A DNA stretch of 6,488 bases from contig JAZQWT010000114.1 in NCBI GenBank assembly GCA_045632485.1, positions 1 to 6,488 on the forward strand, given 5' to 3'. Each line of letters begins with the position of its first letter. Position 1 is the stretch's first letter. The translations under genes were made by a program, and so were the position numbers. A model generated the notes under the pieces. The model was not told where the DNA came from, did no database searches, and saw only the letters and a program-made list of their open reading frames with translations. Origin of the DNA: SIG575 sp045632485 (GTDB lineage Bacteria; Bacillota; Clostridia; Oscillospirales; Acutalibacteraceae). Positions 5,106 to 6,488 of this stretch are shown here, one piece after another.

Positions 5106-6488
5106 TTATAAATGTCTTTCTGCGTTTTTAAAATCAAGAACCAGACGGCTTTTTCCGCTGTCAACAGTTACGGTGTCAGGCTTTCTTTCTGCTTTACAGA
5201 ATTTGCTGTCAAAACGTAAGAATTCTTTTTCCGCAGAAATTCCGTCAATTGTCCATTCTCCGTCATAAGAAACAGCTATAACACCTGAATCAGTTTCATA
5301 TTCCACTTTTCCGTTATTGCCGAAATTGACTTTGTTGTTCGCAATTCTTAATTTGAATTCTTCAAAGGTTTCTTTGTCAGCATCGGAAAGCTCTGTAATA
5401 TATGTGTGGTATTCTCCACCGAATCTGCAAAGGTCAAATTCGGATTTAAGGCTGTATTCTTCAGGATATTTTCTTCCCTTGTGAACACCTTTTGCAGAGT
5501 TTTCGTCAAAAGGCCTGTACTGAAGATTTCCGTCTGAAATAATGGAAACAAATACACCGTTTTTCCTTGCGAAAATCATGTTACCCTTATGCTCAAATTC
5601 ATCGTAGAAATCCTTTGGCATAAATGCGTGAGTCATTGAAGCAACAGCCGATTCACCAAGACGCTTTTTGAAAGGGATTTTGTAAATAGTAATATTTACA
5701 CTTTCATGCTGTACACTCATAGGTCGTCTGCCGTTTCCAATCCAGTAGCCGGGAGATGCACCATATTTTCCGTTTCCGTTACCTGCAGGATGAGTTGTGA
5801 ATAAAGCCAGTGTTTCGCCGATGTTTGCACTCCATTCGTGGTCCTGTGCACCACAGGTGTCAACATCCTTACACACAGATGTCGACATTGAATAGTGGGC
5901 AGTACGATATGTGTAAACATTACCTCTGCCCGTCATAATTCCGTGAGGTAAAATGTAGTGTTTTGATGCAAATTTCTGCCAGTTTACAAATCTTAAAATT
6001 GTAAGATTAAGGAATTTGAAATAACTGACAAATGAGCATCGGTACATTTTGTTGTTTTTCAGGTATTTAAGTGTGTTGAGAATAACTTCGGGGTTTGTAA
6101 ATGTTTCCGCACCCCATTGTGCCATAATCTGATGGGGCTCCTGACCGATAAGACCTTCTTTTTTCATATCTTCGGGAGAAAGTCCGCAACTCATTTTTGA
6201 AACAAAGCATTCTTTTGTAAGGGCAATATTCCTGATTGCCTGAGGAAGTTTATAAATACCTTTTTTTACAATATCATTGAAACAGATAAGAATGTAGTTT
6301 GGCTCTTTTCTGAGCGATTCTTTAATCTGATTTTTTTCTTTTTCGGAAAGATATGGGTTAGCGAGTACTTCTTCTGCACCGTCATTACCCCAGAGAATAT
6401 TCATCGCACTCTGAATACTGTTGCCGTAGAAATTGCCTGCTTTATTGTTGCCGTACATTCTTGAGCTTACTGCAACAAAACGGTTGTT
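5106..6488 (-). CDS. Heparinase II/III-like large protein, C-terminal part (5' end outside window)
   Basis: Visible are 460 residues. The frame stays open from the TAA at 5106 to the right edge, adding ten residues (NNRFVAVSSR) upstream of the ATG at 6458. That ATG has no ribosome site, so it is internal and the true start lies outside. The first 180 or so residues look helical, with WG and aromatic motifs, like the end of an alpha/alpha toroid. From about residue 180 of the 6458-numbering there are beta-type segments: YTYRTAHYSMSTS (182-194), QDHEWSANIG (205-214), FTTHPAG (220-226), PGYWIGNGRRP (236-246) and THAFMP (276-281). From memory these match a family of large uncharacterised proteins related in architecture to heparinase II/III and other polysaccharide lyases (for example YRTPDYMLSS, QHIWQATLG, THPG, NFWAGNG). 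A role in handling acidic glycans is therefore inference. Secretion cannot be judged without the N-terminus. No neighbouring sugar transporter is visible. Confidence 0.85.
   Translation of the reverse strand, partial: NNRFVAVSSRMYGNNKAGNFYGNSIQSAMNILWGNDGAEEVLANPYLSEKEKNQIKESLRKEPNYILICFNDIVKKGIYKLPQAIRNIALTKECFVSKMSCGLSPEDMKKEGLIGQEPHQIMAQWGAETFTNPEVILNTLKYLKNNKMYRCSFVSYFKFLNLTILRFVNWQKFASKHYILPHGIMTGRGNVYTYRTAHYSMSTSVCKDVDTCGAQDHEWSANIGETLALFTTHPAGNGNGKYGASPGYWIGNGRRPMSVQHESVNITIYKIPFKKRLGESAVASMTHAFMPKDFYDEFEHKGNMIFARKNGVFVSIISDGNLQYRPFDENSAKGVHKGRKYPEEYSLKSEFDLCRFGGEYHTYITELSDADKETFEEFKLRIANNKVNFGNNGKVEYETDSGVIAVSYDGEWTIDGISAEKEFLRFDSKFCKAERKPDTVTVDSGKSRLVLDFKNAERHL

Noticed and set aside
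6456..6458. ATG as the start of the heparinase-like gene
   Set aside because: There is no ribosome site upstream and the frame stays open to the window edge, so it is an internal methionine.
1..6488. Mobile element, CRISPR, tRNA or riboswitch signals
   Set aside because: I found no terminal inverted repeats with a transposase, no regularly spaced repeats, no cloverleaf-like segment and no long structured leader. Intergenic gaps are short and explained by terminators or promoters.

Overview
The window suggests a low-GC Gram-positive chromosome, most likely a gut-type Clostridia (Ruminococcus/Oscillospiraceae-like). The evidence is AT-rich sequence, strong AGGAGG-type ribosome binding sites, sigma-A promoters with extended -10 boxes, and a chromosomal TetM-like GTPase of the kind I recall from Clostridia. 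The species cannot be fixed from the sequence. There are no rRNAs, tRNAs, insertion sequences, CRISPR arrays or phage genes, and no gene-free stretch over 300 bases.

Layout. Positions 1-182 hold the C-terminal end of an unrecognised plus-strand gene. It converges on a minus-strand pair across a bidirectional terminator at 201-228. The pair, transcribed from right to left, is an Eis-like GNAT acetyltransferase (1741-2901) followed by a polytopic membrane protein of unknown function with about 12 membrane segments (242-1693). They lie 47 bp apart and probably form an operon. A 132-bp intergenic region (2902-3033) carries two back-to-back promoters, one driving this pair and the other driving a TetM/EF-G-like translational GTPase (GTG start at 3034, ending 5046). 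A second convergent hairpin (5060-5094) separates the GTPase from a minus-strand gene that runs off the right edge (5106-6488). That gene resembles the C-terminal part of large heparinase-like (toroid plus beta-sandwich) proteins.

How the genes may relate. The GTPase and the GNAT belong to superfamilies whose best-known members protect against ribosome-targeting antibiotics (tetracycline protection by TetM; aminoglycoside acetylation by Eis), and they share one promoter region. However, the GTPase lacks the TetM loop III tip sequence (YSPVS replaced by HTIHT) and has no attenuator-length leader, so a classical tetracycline-resistance call is not justified. I see no clear case for an entirely new multi-gene system. 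The best leads are the divergent regulatory region with an imperfect inverted repeat, the altered domain IV tip of the GTPase, and the unknown membrane protein linked to the acetyltransferase.
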